The notes beneath the pieces are model-generated. The model was not told the DNA's origin, searched no databases, and saw only the letters and a list, made by a program, of their open reading frames with translations. A stretch of DNA of 64,000 nt. It comes from Acheta domesticus. Lineage: Eukaryota; Arthropoda; Insecta; Orthoptera; Gryllidae. Made by a program: the position numbers and the translations under genes. Positions 11,691-22,190 of this stretch are shown piece after piece (the stretch's first letter is position 1; every line of letters starts with the position of its first letter). The stretch covers positions 164,190,384-164,254,383 of the forward strand of contig JAHLJT010008446.1 of the NCBI GenBank assembly GCA_031308135.1, read 5' to 3'.

Positions 11691-12791
11691 TCACGGGAAT
11701 CACATGATTGCAAATAAAATGTCTGCCAATGCACTGCTCTTTTATACCATTTTATACGTGATACTTACGCACATTGCTATCCCAGAACTTTGGTCACCTA
11801 AATGTATAAGGCATAATTTTCTACTAGTCAAATTTTTCATTTTCAAACTATGTCTTGGAGGAATAACTTGTATTTCCATTATGACAATGTCTTTCAGCTT
11901 GATCCCTCGTTTAAGCACTTTGTAGGTTTTCAATCAACTATGTACTTGAAACTTTTTTTTTATATTTTTACTGCAACTGGTGCTGTCTTTTCAAGTATGC
12001 ATGTAGCTCTAGAGATTTGCAGTTTGGAAATGTTTAATGACAGAGATGCTTCTGCTTCAATGCATACTAGGAATTTACATCCCATTTTCAAGGTCTTGAA
12101 TGGTCTGCATTGTCTTACTTCTTCAACGGCAGCACTGACGAAGTTAGAACGTGGATGTCAAATATGAAGGTGCAAATAATTTTAACATATTTACTTACTT
12201 ACCTAAGTTGAGGAGGTTTTTCTGGAATCACATTACCACTTCTAGTTTGATGCGATTTACCACTCACGTCCCCTTACGGCACTAAAAGCTACCTTTCCTG
12301 ATTCATTGCGAAATATAAATGTCGCTCCTATATATTCCACACAAATCAGTAAAAGAAAAAATATACACCCTCCACGTCCCGTCAAACCACATAAACAGAA
12401 TGACTAAAAGAAGTCGCTGCAAGAGCTCTTTTAGAAAATCATAGTAGTGATGACAAGCAGAGCCGTCTCTAAATAGATGTTACAACTCCCTGGAAGGGGT
12501 TTGGAACACAGCTCTTTTAATTGGAGCCGATTTATGCAATATTTGGAAGTGAAAACCTTCGTTTTGAAAATGTTGGTACTTAGCTCCTTTGACTTTGCGA
12601 GGCCTCAACATTATTTAACATGTTTGCTGTGCAACCTTCACGGATGTCCATGCGAGTACGCTCACTAGTTCTCAGATTTCTCAGAGCTTCCTAATCTGTG
12701 TGCCTATAAACTGATATTTTGATGTTTTGTTTTTAAAGCATTTCGTGATATTTTATTAATTAAAAAATAAGTCAACTGATGTATCTTTTAG
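11691..12791. other. Spacer / upstream intron of slit, nothing recognised
   Basis: AT-rich. I searched for the preceding slit exon (a cysteine-rich LRR N-terminal cap ending in a TTEL-like motif and a phase-2 donor) and did not see one. It probably lies further upstream of the window. Confidence 0.5.
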
Positions 12792-12939
12792 GCTACTAAG
12801 TGATAACGATCTTGGACGTTTTAAAATCTGATGGATTATTTGGACGACTTCCCAATCTTCAAAAACTGGATTTGAGGCGCAGCAAAATCACTGGTATAGA
12901 AGAAAATGCCTTTGAAGGTTGTTCACGACTTTCTGAATT
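12792..12939 (+). CDS. slit: slit exon (two leucine-rich repeats), with a 1-base frame disruption
   Basis: Slit is a large secreted ligand of Robo receptors. It has four LRR domains, EGF repeats, a laminin G domain and a C-terminal knot. This exon follows a TTTTAG acceptor and ends at a GTAAGT donor. It encodes [11 protein letters not shown] then [19 protein letters not shown] then [19 protein letters not shown], matching from memory the GLFGRLPHL...GIEPNAFEGA stretch of insect Slit. Between RFK and SDG there is one extra A in an AAAA run (12824-12827), giving 148 nt instead of 147 and a premature TGA. The rest reads in frame into the next exon. Confidence 0.85.
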
Positions 12940-13060
12940 GTAAGTATACATTTCTTCTATATGTGTTTGTGTGATGTTTACCGATTCTCGTACTGATATT
13001 GATAATTTATATTGCATCTTCATTGCAAACAACATTTAATTTTAATTTCTTATATTTCAG

Positions 13061-13132
13061 GTTGTTATCTGAAAACAAGATACATGAGGTACATAATAAA
13101 ATGTTTGCTGGACTTGGAAATCTCAAAACGCT
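13061..13132 (+). CDS. slit: slit exon, single 72-nt leucine-rich repeat
   Basis: It is bounded by TATATTTCAG and GTGAGT and is exactly 72 nt, the standard one-repeat exon. With the previous exon (phase 2) it encodes LLSENKIHEVHNKMFAGLGN followed by LKTL. The ENKI-x-E-x-x-NKMF-x-GL-x-x-LKTL pattern is characteristic of the third LRR domain of arthropod Slit. The frame is intact. The intron before it is only 121 bp. Confidence 0.93.
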
Positions 13133-13163
13133 GTGAGTTACATTGCAATACATTATCCTTTAT

Positions 13164-13762
13164 ACTTAACTCATAACTCTTCGCAAACCAAACGGAGTAC
13201 ATGTGTACCCCAATCTCACTTTTTTACTTGTGTACATTTCACTTATTTTGTGATATTGGTGTTTCTTTACATTGTCATAAACACTTCCCTTGACAATTAC
13301 GTCTTAAAGTAATAGTTTTAAAGTGTTTTACGCTTTCTACTTAAAAACAAGCTCTGGGGTACATTTATATCCTGCTTGGTATGCCGGGTCACCAATTTTT
13401 ATTCCTTATTAATTATTAGAAATAGAGATAGAAAGAATAGGGGAAGATGCTGTAAGTGTTCATTTACGTTGAATGAACGAACATTCAGATACAAAATAAT
13501 AAAAATGTGGATCAGTTTTCTAAAACACGAGTAACTTTGAAAGAAGTATTTTGATGAGTTTTGATCTAATGAAAGAGAAAGATAGGAATAAAGTTACGTA
13601 ATTCTATTCAATTTGTCTTCAGTGCAATTATATATTAAGTGCTCAGAATAATTAAAATGTTCTGATTTTATTTAGTTATTTTATATTTTAAAGCAATCTT
13701 GCATAATATTCGAGTGGGGGTACACGTGTACCCCGCTTGGTATTCGGCGTTACATTTAGAGC
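13164..13762. mobile_element. piggyBac-like MITE candidate with long terminal inverted repeats
   Basis: The left end reads TTAACTCATAACTCTTCG, then AAACGGAGTACATGTGTACC. The reverse complement of the right end (about 13716-13762) reads CTAAATGTAACGCCGAATAC, then AAGCGGGGTACACGTGTACC. The two arms pair over about 45 bp. The left tip resembles the end of the piggyBac element at 61401 (TTAACCCTTAACTGCCCG), and both carry a palindromic GTAC/GTCC subterminal block. The right-hand TTAA is mutated to TTAG. No ORF lies between, so this would be a non-autonomous copy. It sits in the slit intron just after the 72-nt exon. Confidence 0.55.
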
Positions 13763-14192
13763 TTAGTATGTGGAAGGATAGCAATGCATGGAATATTGGA
13801 TATATCCGTAGTGTATCAACTTCTTTATTTATATATGACATGGAATGTTACAATATAAATAGTATATCAATCGTATACATTGTGGTTAGGAGTCTTCTGG
13901 ATATTATAATGCTAAATCACTGGTGCTACAGTAGTATTATTTTAGCGTGGCCGCTCAAGGTCGTGGTCTCAGAACTACCGGAAGAGTTCATTCTTCAAAC
14001 ATAGCTGTTTTTGGGGAGCGCGTCCTTTCCAGCACTTCTTGACAGTCCTACTCCAGTTGTGTAAACATTGACCCTGACTGTCCGTATCTGCGAGGTGCAA
14101 GCTTCCAGTTGCGTTTCCTACTAGAGTGGAGCATTTGTACGTGATTCGGAAGTTGTGTTTTAAGTTATTATTGTTCTGTTAGAGATTATTGC

Positions 14193-14560
14193 AATGCGTC
14201 CGATTCAGAGTAAGTTGCATAAGGGAGGGCTCCACAGTCAGAAACGTAAAGTAGTTGCCAAAGTATATCATTTTATGAAGAGAGAAGCAAATGGTGTTAA
14301 AAATGTTACAGCAGTTCTTAAGAGAGCGGCAGATGCTACGGGTGTTTTGGGATGACGTATTCGCGGGCTTAATAAGAAAATGAATTCTATTGAACCTAGG
14401 GAATCGTATTCATATTGAACTTCTACTAAATAGAGGAAAAGGAAGAACGTGAAATCTGCTCTCGAGGGTTTCAATGAGAGTCATTCGCCGCACAATTATT
14501 TAATGCACTGTATCAAGAAATGGTTATTTGGAAAAGGCGCAAACGATAGAATTGCTAGTT
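14193..14560 (+). pseudogene. N-terminal (helix-turn-helix) fragment of a Tc1/IS630-type transposase
   Basis: Begins MRPIQSKLHKGGLHSQKRKV, then VYHFMKREANGVKNVTAVLK and RAADATGVL, and breaks at a TGA. This resembles the 'SQ-x-R-x-x-V-x-x-VY-x-FMK-E-A...A-x-ATG-V' start of a Tc1/IS630-type transposase family common in insects. The DDE part is absent. The match is from memory of the motif only. Confidence 0.5.
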
Positions 14561-14869
14561 ATGATAGTGAGGAAACGGGAAAACAATGGAAAAGATTAAG
14601 ATGATGGCGGCAGAGCCGCGCCATCACGTGAATTTAGTGCTTCTCCACTACCGAACGAAGACACTACAGCAAATTAATTTCCAAGTAAGTTCGCTAGCAC
14701 ATGCGGTGCGAATGTTTTTGGAATGGGCAGACGCGCGAAAGTTGCCTCCAGGTTCTCTCCCCACCACTTTCAGGTTCCCCCTCTACTCGCGAATCCCAGC
14801 GGCCACGCTAGAAAAATTTAGCTGTACTACTGCACGGAAAAAAAGCCTGAAAAAGGGAATTTTCGACAG

Positions 14870-15785
14870 AAAAAAAACTTTTTGTTTGGCCCTGGTAACA
14901 TAAAGGTTGATAAATCATGTATAGTAAATTCCTTCCTCTAACATGTGGTCTAGCCAAGATCCATGTTTTATGGGTCGAAAAACCGATTGACGGCAAAACA
15001 TTTCATTCTCTCTCTGTCTGTGGTCAATGTAAGCGCCTAAACCGTTCAACCGATTTTCTCCAAAATTAACATTTCCCGATCGATCGAGAAGATTTCGAGG
15101 CTTTGGGAGTTTGAAAAGGATATTACGACTCTAAAACATTTTCAAAAATGGCTCCATTTTTTATTAAAGTTTATCCTCGCGTAGCCCAAGGACGCTTAAA
15201 AGAATGATCCAGGTCTCATGTTCGTTGAAATCCCAAATTTTATGAAAATTGCAGACGTGCAATTATTGCAGATTTAGAATTTTCCGAACATATAATTAGT
15301 TTTGGCGTAATTTTGCGTGAAATATAGACATTTTTTATGTTTTTTAAACAATTTTTTTTCTTAAAAGCAGCTCTAAATTTTCTCTTCGTATCAAAAGATG
15401 GTGAAAATGTAGATGTAGACTCATGTCCGGCGAACTCTCGACATGCTCGAAAATTGCACACATTTCAAAACTACAAAATTGAAAATATATATTTTTGTTT
15501 TAAACAAAATGTTCTAAAAAAATCAGCTCTTTAGAAAAGTTATATACAAAAAGGAGTTGTTTTCACGTAATTTCTGGTTGAAATTAATGCAAAATATAAA
15601 AAGAATTTTTTTCAAAGACTATTCCATTATTTTCCTTTAAAATTTGTTCCGTGTTTAAAACAAGGGACGCTTAAAGGAATGGTAACGGCTCATTTTCTTT
15701 GATCGTTCTGAATTTTGGAAAATTCCATGTTGGAAATATTGGGTTCAGACAATTAGACTTTTAAGCGTCAGCACAAGTTTGAAAT
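14870..15785 (-). repeat. Dispersed repeat family F, copy 3
   Basis: Minus-oriented copy. It has GTTACCAGGGCC-type complement at 14890, ACCACATGTTAGAGGAAGG complement at 14930-14950, and the TAGACC/GGTCAAT block with TAAGCGCCTAAACCGTTCAA at 15028. The AT-rich internal part then reaches about 15780. The GACG tract is degenerate here. It ends close to the SINE carrying the hAT MITE. Confidence 0.65.
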
Positions 15786-15794
15786 TCAGACGTT

Positions 15795-16135
15795 TCAGTG
15801 GTGTAGAGCAGTGGTGTCAAGGTCTTCTACTGGTGGCAAGTGCACGCCCTGTGGCTCCGCAATATGCCACGAGCTTCTCTGCGCAATTAGCGGCGGGAAA
15901 GGAAAGTATTAGTAACCCCGCCGTTTTACAATAGGGACAGCGTTGTCTCTGGTGGCGGGGTGATGAACTGCGTGGAGGGGCGATTTCCTGGTGGCACTCG
16001 TGCAACGCACTCCCGCTCGTGGCATCGACCTTGACAACACTGGTGTAGAGGTGAGGTTCACGACGAGTTAACTCGGCGGATCATATTTCGAGTCCCGGTG
16101 CGGAAAGTGCTGTTGTAGCACCACTAGTTACACAA
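15795..16135 (+). repeat. tRNA-derived SINE copy S1, split by a hAT MITE
   Basis: Removing the MITE (15809-16042) and one target duplicate leaves CAGTGGTGTAGAGGTGAGG, then GAGTTAACTCGGCGGATCAT, then TTTCGAGTCCCGGTGCGG. That is a tRNA-like A box (TGGTGTAGAGGT) and B box (near GGTTCGAGTCC). The tail GTGCTGTTGTAGCACCACTA is shared with S2 and with family F ends. Other copies are S2 (minus, 16830-17008) and S3 (42468-42600). Confidence 0.7.
15809..16042. mobile_element. hAT-type MITE, copy 1, with perfect 8-bp target duplication
   Basis: 234 bp, starting CAGTGGTGTCAAGGTC and ending GACCTTGACAACACTG, so the ends are near-perfect inverted repeats of about 16 bp. It is flanked by GTGTAGAG at 15801-15808 and 16043-16050, an exact 8-bp duplication as expected for hAT. 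The interior has no transposase. A second copy is at 21093-21327. The insertion point is within the A-box region of a SINE. Confidence 0.93.
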
Positions 16136-16207
16136 GTGCCACTAGTTATCTTAAGAATTATATCTTATTTTACAGACTCTTCGACTGTGTGTATGCAGGT
16201 ATATAAA

Positions 16208-16222
16208 CGCGCGCACGCACGC

Positions 16223-16287
<65 letters not shown>
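16208..16287. repeat. (CA)n microsatellite
   Basis: About 80 bp beginning with GCGCACGCACGC and passing into pure CA. It is translated as a TH repeat in one frame, which is not a gene. Confidence 0.95.
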
Positions 16288-16288
<1 letters not shown>

Positions 16289-16435
16289 CCCGACTTTAAC
16301 ATAGTGGAATGTAATTTTTATTCAACGTAGAGACATTGTAACACTAAGGTTAAATAAATAAAGCTTCCTTATCGTTCCATCCAAGAATTCTAAGAATTTC
16401 AAACTGTCGTATCGGGGAGTTGTCATTGTCGGGCA

Positions 16436-16820
16436 TCGTGTCTAACGAAATGCGGGAAATTCGAATTTCCCATTTCGAAAAAACAGCAAAAATACTCAAG
16501 GTTGTCAAACAAAATGTGCACTTTTTTAAAATAATTGATTTTTGAAATGAAGTCTTTCATTGAGCTAATCTCTATCGAAATATTGTATTTTTGCAAAAAG
16601 GTTTTTCTTGAATCCTCGAAAATAGTTTTCCCGAAAATGCAACCAAAACTAGTTTTTTTGTTGCATACAAGGAAAAATTAAAAAAATTGAATGCTTTGTT
16701 GAGAAAATAATTGTTTAAAAATTGCCTGAATTCCACTCACAGTTACTCGGAAACGACTCTTATTTTCGAAACCTCGTACAGAACAATATTCCAAGATCTG
16801 CCTTTGAGCAATACAGTGTG
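16436..16820 (+). repeat. Family F-like AT-rich fragment (part of copy 4)
   Basis: AT-rich sequence with family-F words such as TTTTTCGAAA, AACTCTTATTTTCGAAA and ATTCCAAGATCTGCC. It is separated from the GACG-containing part (17080-17870) by SINE S2, so a SINE probably inserted within or beside this copy. Confidence 0.45.
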
Positions 16821-16829
16821 TTAACTAAA

Positions 16830-17008
16830 CTAGTGGTGCTACAACAGCACATACTTTCTCGCGTTATTACTGCTCTCCTATATTATTCTGCCACATAACC
16901 TGCAAAAGTGTTTTTGACCAGCAAAAATTATTTGCCGTACCAAGACTCAAACTCAGGTCCTCATAGTTAACTCGCCGTCATCTATACCACTACGCTACAG
17001 AAGTATGA
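16830..17008 (-). repeat. tRNA-derived SINE copy S2
   Basis: On the minus strand it reads GTAGCGTAGTGGTATAGATG (A box), then GAGTTAACTATGAGGACCTG, then GAGTTTGAGTCTTGGTACGG (B box). These are followed by AAAAACACTTTTGCAGG (shared with S3) and the end GTGCTGTTGTAGCACCACTA then GT. It is about 180 bp long. Confidence 0.72.
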
Positions 17009-17079
17009 TGTGGTAAGAACTCGGGCCGACTCTTGTCTAATTGTCTCAACCCAATGTTTCCAATATGCAATTTTCGTAA

Positions 17080-17875
17080 AAACGGAAGTTCCCCAAAAAA
17101 TGAAACTGGCACACTATTTTTACCGTCTCTTGCTACATATGATGAGAATATTTAAACAAAAATTTGGAGCACGTTTTAAAAAATGTCAAAAGATTAATTT
17201 TGGCTGTATTTCGCACAAAAGTACACAAAACCTCTTATTTTTGAAAAATCGAACATGGTCTTATTTCAAGATCTGTCTTTAAAGAACAGATTTCTTAAGG
17301 AAAAAATATTTTTCTTCAATATTGTAGTTGTAGGAACACGCCAACAAAAAACTGCACTTTTCGAATTTTCGAAAAATCTGGGAATACCAACGACCATAAG
17401 ATTTGTACCATTCTCTTAAGCGTCCTTTACGCTAGCCGAGGACAAAATTTTAATCAAAAACATTGTGCCGTTTTTTGAGAAAATGTTACAGATATTTTTG
17501 AGGCTTCATATAGAGTACCATCAAAAAATCAAAATATCCGTTTCAAACTCCCAAAACCTCGAGTTCGTTCAGGTCGATCGGGAAATATCAATTTTGGAGA
17601 AAATCAGCTGAACTGTTTGGGCACTAGCGTTGATCATAGACGGACATACAGACGTTTTGCCATCAAACGATTTTTCAATATCAAAGGATCCATAAAGTGG
17701 ATCTTGACTATACCACGTGTTAGAGGAAGTAATTTACGATTTACACCAACGTAATTGTCAGGGCCCGGCAATAAGAGTTTTTCTGCTGAAAATTCGCTGT
17801 TTTCCGGCGCACAATTACATAACTTTCTCTTCCTACGAAGCGCGAGAAAGCAAATATGTCTGTCATCAGTATTGT
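17080..17875 (+). repeat. Dispersed repeat family F, copy 4 (core and foldback end)
   Basis: Contains TTTTGGAGAAAATCAGCTGA (17592), CACTAGCGTTGATCATAGAC, a short GACGGAC/GACGTTTTGCC tract (17637-17662), CCACGTGTTAGAGGAAG (17713) and ACATAACTTTCTCTTCCTAC followed by GAAGCGCGAGAAAG (17816-17850). The last is the foldback end seen in copies 8 and 9. Confidence 0.75.
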
Positions 17876-18096
17876 AGTTGGAGGAGGAGGCTAAAAAATT
17901 AACTTGTGGATGAACAAAGAAACCCGCACAAATCTTTTGATTTCAGTCAAATTGTCTGAAAATTTAGTAGTATGTTGTTCCTTAAATCATTCTGATCAAA
18001 AGTCGTTATGGCCGTTAAGCAAAAAAAACGTTCTTTTTGATCTAATGTACGTTTTAGAACGGATATCATGTCGATTTGTCGGATGATAGAAAGGCA

Positions 18097-18445
18097 CATG
18101 GCCCACCCAGTTTTTTCATTTCTTCACTTTTCTTCTCTCTTCATTATTTCAATCATTTAGTTTCACAGTTTTCATTTTTCTTCTTTTTCATTATTTTCAA
18201 AAATCATTTTTTAAAATTTCTCACTTCTCGATTTCTTTTTTTTTCATTCACTTCATTTATCCTGGACCATTATTTTCGTCTTTTTGATGATTCATTTCTT
18301 CTAGGGTTACATTTCAGGTTTTTCAGTGCATATTTGATTTTTTTTCATCTCATTGTTCAGAATTCAACAAATCTTTTCTTCCATTCATCATTATTTCTGA
18401 CTTTTTTTGTCCATTTCATTCATTTTTTCCACCTTTTCGTTTTGT
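18097..18445. repeat. Long polypyrimidine (T/C-rich) low-complexity tract
   Basis: About 350 bp dominated by TTCATT, TTTTTC and CTTC words on the + strand. It gives a spurious Phe/Ser-rich ORF of 123 codons. It lies in the 8.7-kb slit intron. No function is evident. Confidence 0.8.
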
Positions 18446-18610
18446 GAAACTACAGTCCATGTAAGTTTCAATTTCTTTCACAAAATTAGTTCCGTTCTTT
18501 CTTTCGAGACATTATTTTTTCCAATTCATAGTGATGTTTAATTAAAATTTTCCCCACTGATTTGTCACCTCATGTTTCCAAAGTAGTAGATAAAGAATTA
18601 AGAGCCACCC

Positions 18611-19038
18611 GTTGGTAAATACAGCCATGTAAAATTTCACAAAATTAGGTTCCCGAATTATTTTAAATTGATGTAGAACCTCTCCAAATTAAGATAGAGA
18701 GCTGGAACAGGTGTAATTTTGCAGCTTTCTTTATGACCTATATATAATATACAACTCAATAGGGGTTGGGTTTAAAAACGTTTTTCAAATTTGAATTTAA
18801 AATTTTGATTTTGAGTTTTTTCAAAATGCTCATCTTCAAAAAAAATTGAAAAAAATTCTAAAATAATCCGTATATGTTTCCAAACAGATGGTGCAAGTTT
18901 AAACATGGGTCTGCAATGGGTTCATATGGTAATCTTTACTTAAAATTCACAATATTTACTTACACTAGATTTTACTGATTTAAAGTGCATTTTATTTCAC
19001 ATTATAAGACCTAATATATACAAATTATTAATTTAGTG
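18611..19038 (+). repeat. Dispersed repeat family G, copy 2
   Basis: Same orientation and order of words as 1438-1835, with small insertions (for example ATATATAATA at about 18742). By eye most positions agree. Unlike copy 1 it abuts a family F copy on its right. Confidence 0.8.
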
Positions 19039-19129
19039 TTTTTTGTTGGTGAGCGTATTGTGTTTTAAGTGAACTAACAAGTACACTTCTTTACTTTAGG
19101 AAATTTTTATCACTGAATATGGTTTTCAA

Positions 19130-19865
19130 TTCTTTCCTACTTAAAAAGAAGAAACAAAAAAAATTTCGCGCTGTTTCTGAGAAAGCAAATGTTTAAAATT
19201 TATGTTGACTGTTTAATGCAAAATTGCTAAAAAATATTCATATTTTCAAAAAACTAAACATGACGTTCTTAGAAGATCTGTTTAACAGATTTCACTAAGA
19301 AAAATACTTATGTTCATAATTCTAGTTATAGAAAGACACTGAAAAAAATTAATTTCTCCAATTTTTGAAAAATCCAGAATAGTATCGAAAATGTAATCTG
19401 CATCTTTAAGCGACCTTTACGCTACCCGAAGTCAAAATTTAATCAAAAATTTGTTGCCATTTTTGAAAATTTAAATAATGTTCCAGTGGCTTTATATAAA
19501 GTACTTACCAAAATTAAAATATCGGTTGCAAATTCAAGGGACCACCAAAACATCCAGCTCGAATGGTAAATACCAATTTTGGAGAAAGTCGGCTGATCAT
19601 TTTAGGTACTAGCGTTGTGTACAGACGGGCAAACAGACGTCAATCAATTTTTGGGTATCAAGTACCCGCAAAATATGGATTCTGGCGTCGTGTTGGATAT
19701 ATTTTTTTAGATTTAGCAACGCACTGGATTTATACACTTCTTCTTTACCAGGGTAAGGCAATTAAAAGTTTTTTTTATCGAAAAGTCCCTTTTTCCCAGC
19801 AGGATTACGATACTATCTCTATACTGCGTTAGTAGTAGCGATAGGTAAGCGTAATGACATTTTTT
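19130..19865 (+). repeat. Dispersed repeat family F, copy 5
   Basis: Contains TTTTGGAGAAAGTCGGCTGA (19577), TACTAGCGTTGTGTACAGAC and a shortened ACGGGC/ACAGACG tract. The TTTATACACTTCTTCTTTAC block is followed by a degenerate foldback end (ATACTATCTCTATACTGCG...GTAGCGATAGG, 19808-19843). Confidence 0.7.
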
Positions 19866-19869
19866 CAAT

Positions 19870-21090
19870 TCTGTGAACGAACACAGCAAATTGCAATTAA
19901 CTCAATGATTGATTAATGTTTTAGGAGCGTTAACTAAAATGTTAATGAGTGCCATTAGTGAGGTCTACGATATATCTTGAGAGGTGGCGGTGTTCTGCCT
20001 CTTGCGCAGCCGTAGATCCGACGCCCACCTACACTTCGATATGCAGAGATTCCGTATACACGTATCTCCCCCACCGCAGCAACACCCCCAGTCGCGACAA
20101 GACCTAAGCCTCCGACTGGTCTCTCGTCATGAGTGATAGAGTTGTGCTTGTAAGTTTGTGTATGTGTGAGTGGCAAGAAAGAAAAAGGAAAGATCGCATA
20201 CGGTCCATGGTCCTTTTGTTAAGGTCATTTATTGAATTCATTCTGATTAATAAATATTGTTGGCACACCCACGTATTCCATAAACTTGTTTTCTTAAATA
20301 GGAGTTGCAATAGGTGGAGAAACGTTTTGCATAATAAACAGTAAAAAAATGTGTAGTACCTTCCTGTCGTTTGGACACATTGCTCAGTCATTATTCATTG
20401 CAACCAGTGGCGGCCAGCTCGGAATTCTATTGGAGGTGCCAGTTAGTGATGCCACATTGATAACAACACATCGATGTTACAAAATATTGATGTTCAAAAT
20501 TAAAACATCGATCAAAAACCATCGATGTTTAACATCAATGCCATGTTTAAGGCTGGTGTAGTAATTTCTAAAATTAAATTCGTGGGCAACAACATTTAAT
20601 TTTACAGTGACCGTGTTGATTAATTTATAATGCAAATTTAACTGAAAACAAACTAAAAAATCATAAGAACAAATAAAAATACTCCACCTGAAAGCCTCAG
20701 TGCCCAAAGCAATCTCAAGAGGTCACATCTTTCTGAATTCATTGAAGATGGGTACGGGAGGAAGAGAGGGAGCTTTACGCCCAAGGTGCCCATCCTTTCG
20801 CCGCTCCATATGCAAACAAACATGGTACGAAATACCAGGGCATCGGGGTCATTCTGAGCGATAATCTGCTCGATCAAGATAGTGTCATTAGTGGGAAAGA
20901 ATGTAAACTCCGGTGCAAGTTCGATTTTGGCTCCGTCTCATCCACAGAGGTGTATACAAACCAAGACTGTGTCCTTCATACAGCGTTAAATAGGCAGAGA
21001 CGGAGCCAATCTCTAGGTAGTTCAGCGGTTTACAAACAGACCGGCAGATAGCACTCCGCCCTGGGCATTGATTAACCATCGAAGAGCTAA
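19870..21090. other. Spacer with an ATCGATG-rich patch
   Basis: No gene is recognised. At 20440-20545 the word CATCGATG and variants recur about five times, alternating direct and inverted, possibly a decayed MITE. The rest of the 1.2 kb shows nothing I can assign. Confidence 0.4.
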
Positions 21091-21092
21091 AC

Positions 21093-21327
21093 CAGTGGTG
21101 TCAAGGTCTCCTGCTGGTGGCAGTGGCACGCCTCGCGGCACCGTGTCATGCCACGAGCTTCTCTGCGCCACTAACTCGGGAGAGAAAACTATTAATAACC
21201 CCGCCGTTTTACAATGGTGATGGCGTTGTGTCCTTGCGGAGGGGTTATGAACTGCCTGGAGAGGCGAATTCGTCGTGGCACTTCGTGCCACGGACTCTCG
21301 CTCGTGGCATCGACCTTGGCAACACTG
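21093..21327. mobile_element. hAT-type MITE, copy 2
   Basis: 235 bp, homologous over its whole length to copy 1 at 15809. It has ends CAGTGGTGTCAAGGTC / GACCTTGGCAACACTG and the shared interior block AACCCCGCCGTTTTACAATG. The flanks are AGCTAAAC (21085-21092) and GGCTAAAC (21328-21335), an 8-bp target duplication with one mismatch. Confidence 0.9.
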
Positions 21328-21786
21328 GGCTAAACGCTCCTTAAAATGAATTACTGCAAAGAAAACTATTTTATGAAACGATATTTTATACACGTATTTG
21401 TAGTGACAATGTTTTCCTTCCTTTTCGTTGGTGATGCCATGGCACAATGACACTACCCTACAAGCCCTCATTGATTGCAACAGTCTACGTTGTGATATAA
21501 TCCTTCTCATTCAAGAGGAACATGTCACCAACGTTAGATTAAGAGAATGCTGTTTTTTCAAGATCATAACTCATACGCACAATTAAGGTGTTTCAAAAGA
21601 ATTTCATTTATCACCGATGTTAATAACAAAACCAAGAACTAAGGTTTCTTGCGTTAGAGTTTCTTAGAAATTTTCTAACTGCTATCAACATTTATTTTGA
21701 ACGCTTTTTTAGTTAAAAGTTACCATTTGTGTTGAAATATGTATTCCGAGAACAATTTTGACTCCTGTTTTTTTATAACATTTCAG

Positions 21787-21858
21787 ATCTCTGTATGACA
21801 ATCAGATAACCTGTGTAATGCCAGGATCATTTGACGCTCTTGCATCACTTCACAGTCT
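21787..21858 (+). CDS. slit: slit exon, single 72-nt leucine-rich repeat
   Basis: It follows ATTTCAG and precedes GTAAGT, and is exactly 72 nt in phase 2. It encodes the repeat SLYDNQITCVMPGSFDALAS followed by LHSL, which continues the LKT(L) of the exon at 13061. The NLYDNQI-x-CVMPGSF motif is nearly invariant in the third LRR domain of Slit as I recall it. The frame is intact. The intron upstream is 8.65 kb and the next intron 26.6 kb. Confidence 0.95.
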
Positions 21859-22079
21859 GTAAGTATAGATTGTTTGCATATGCTTGTTATGCTCTTGCTC
21901 ATTTGCTGCAGGAATGACATTAAAGGATATTTGATTACATTGAGTTTTTAGTGCGGAGAAATATAGTATATTTTGTGTATAGTGTATTATAGTATAGAAG
22001 TATAATGTATTTAGTGTGTACTTTGTCACAACAGCTCCGTAAGGAGCCAAGACCTACCAGCGGCGTCCCGGCCGCATAT

Positions 22080-22190
22080 TCTCATTCCTTACATTCATTC
22101 GGAACCAGAAGAAAATTACGGTCCGTGATTGGTTCATATCTGTTAATGGCCGAGCGCGGCAGATTCGAATAGAAAACACAGGTCGACGAG
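22080..22190 (-). repeat. Dispersed repeat family H, copy 1 (inverted relative to 55985)
   Basis: Contains GGTCCGTGATTGGTT and GGCCGAGCGCGGCAGATTCG. The reverse complement of 55985-56100 has the same order (CGGGCCGTAATTTTG, CCAATCACGGGCC, TGCCGCGCTCGGCC). About 110 bp, non-coding, with a CCAATCA word on its sense strand. Confidence 0.7.

Noticed and set aside
16136..16330. ORF with threonine-histidine repeats
   Set aside because: Direct translation of the (CA)n microsatellite.
18076..18447. 123-codon Phe/Ser-rich ORF resembling a membrane protein
   Set aside because: It is the translation of a T/C-rich low-complexity tract; hydrophobicity is a composition effect.
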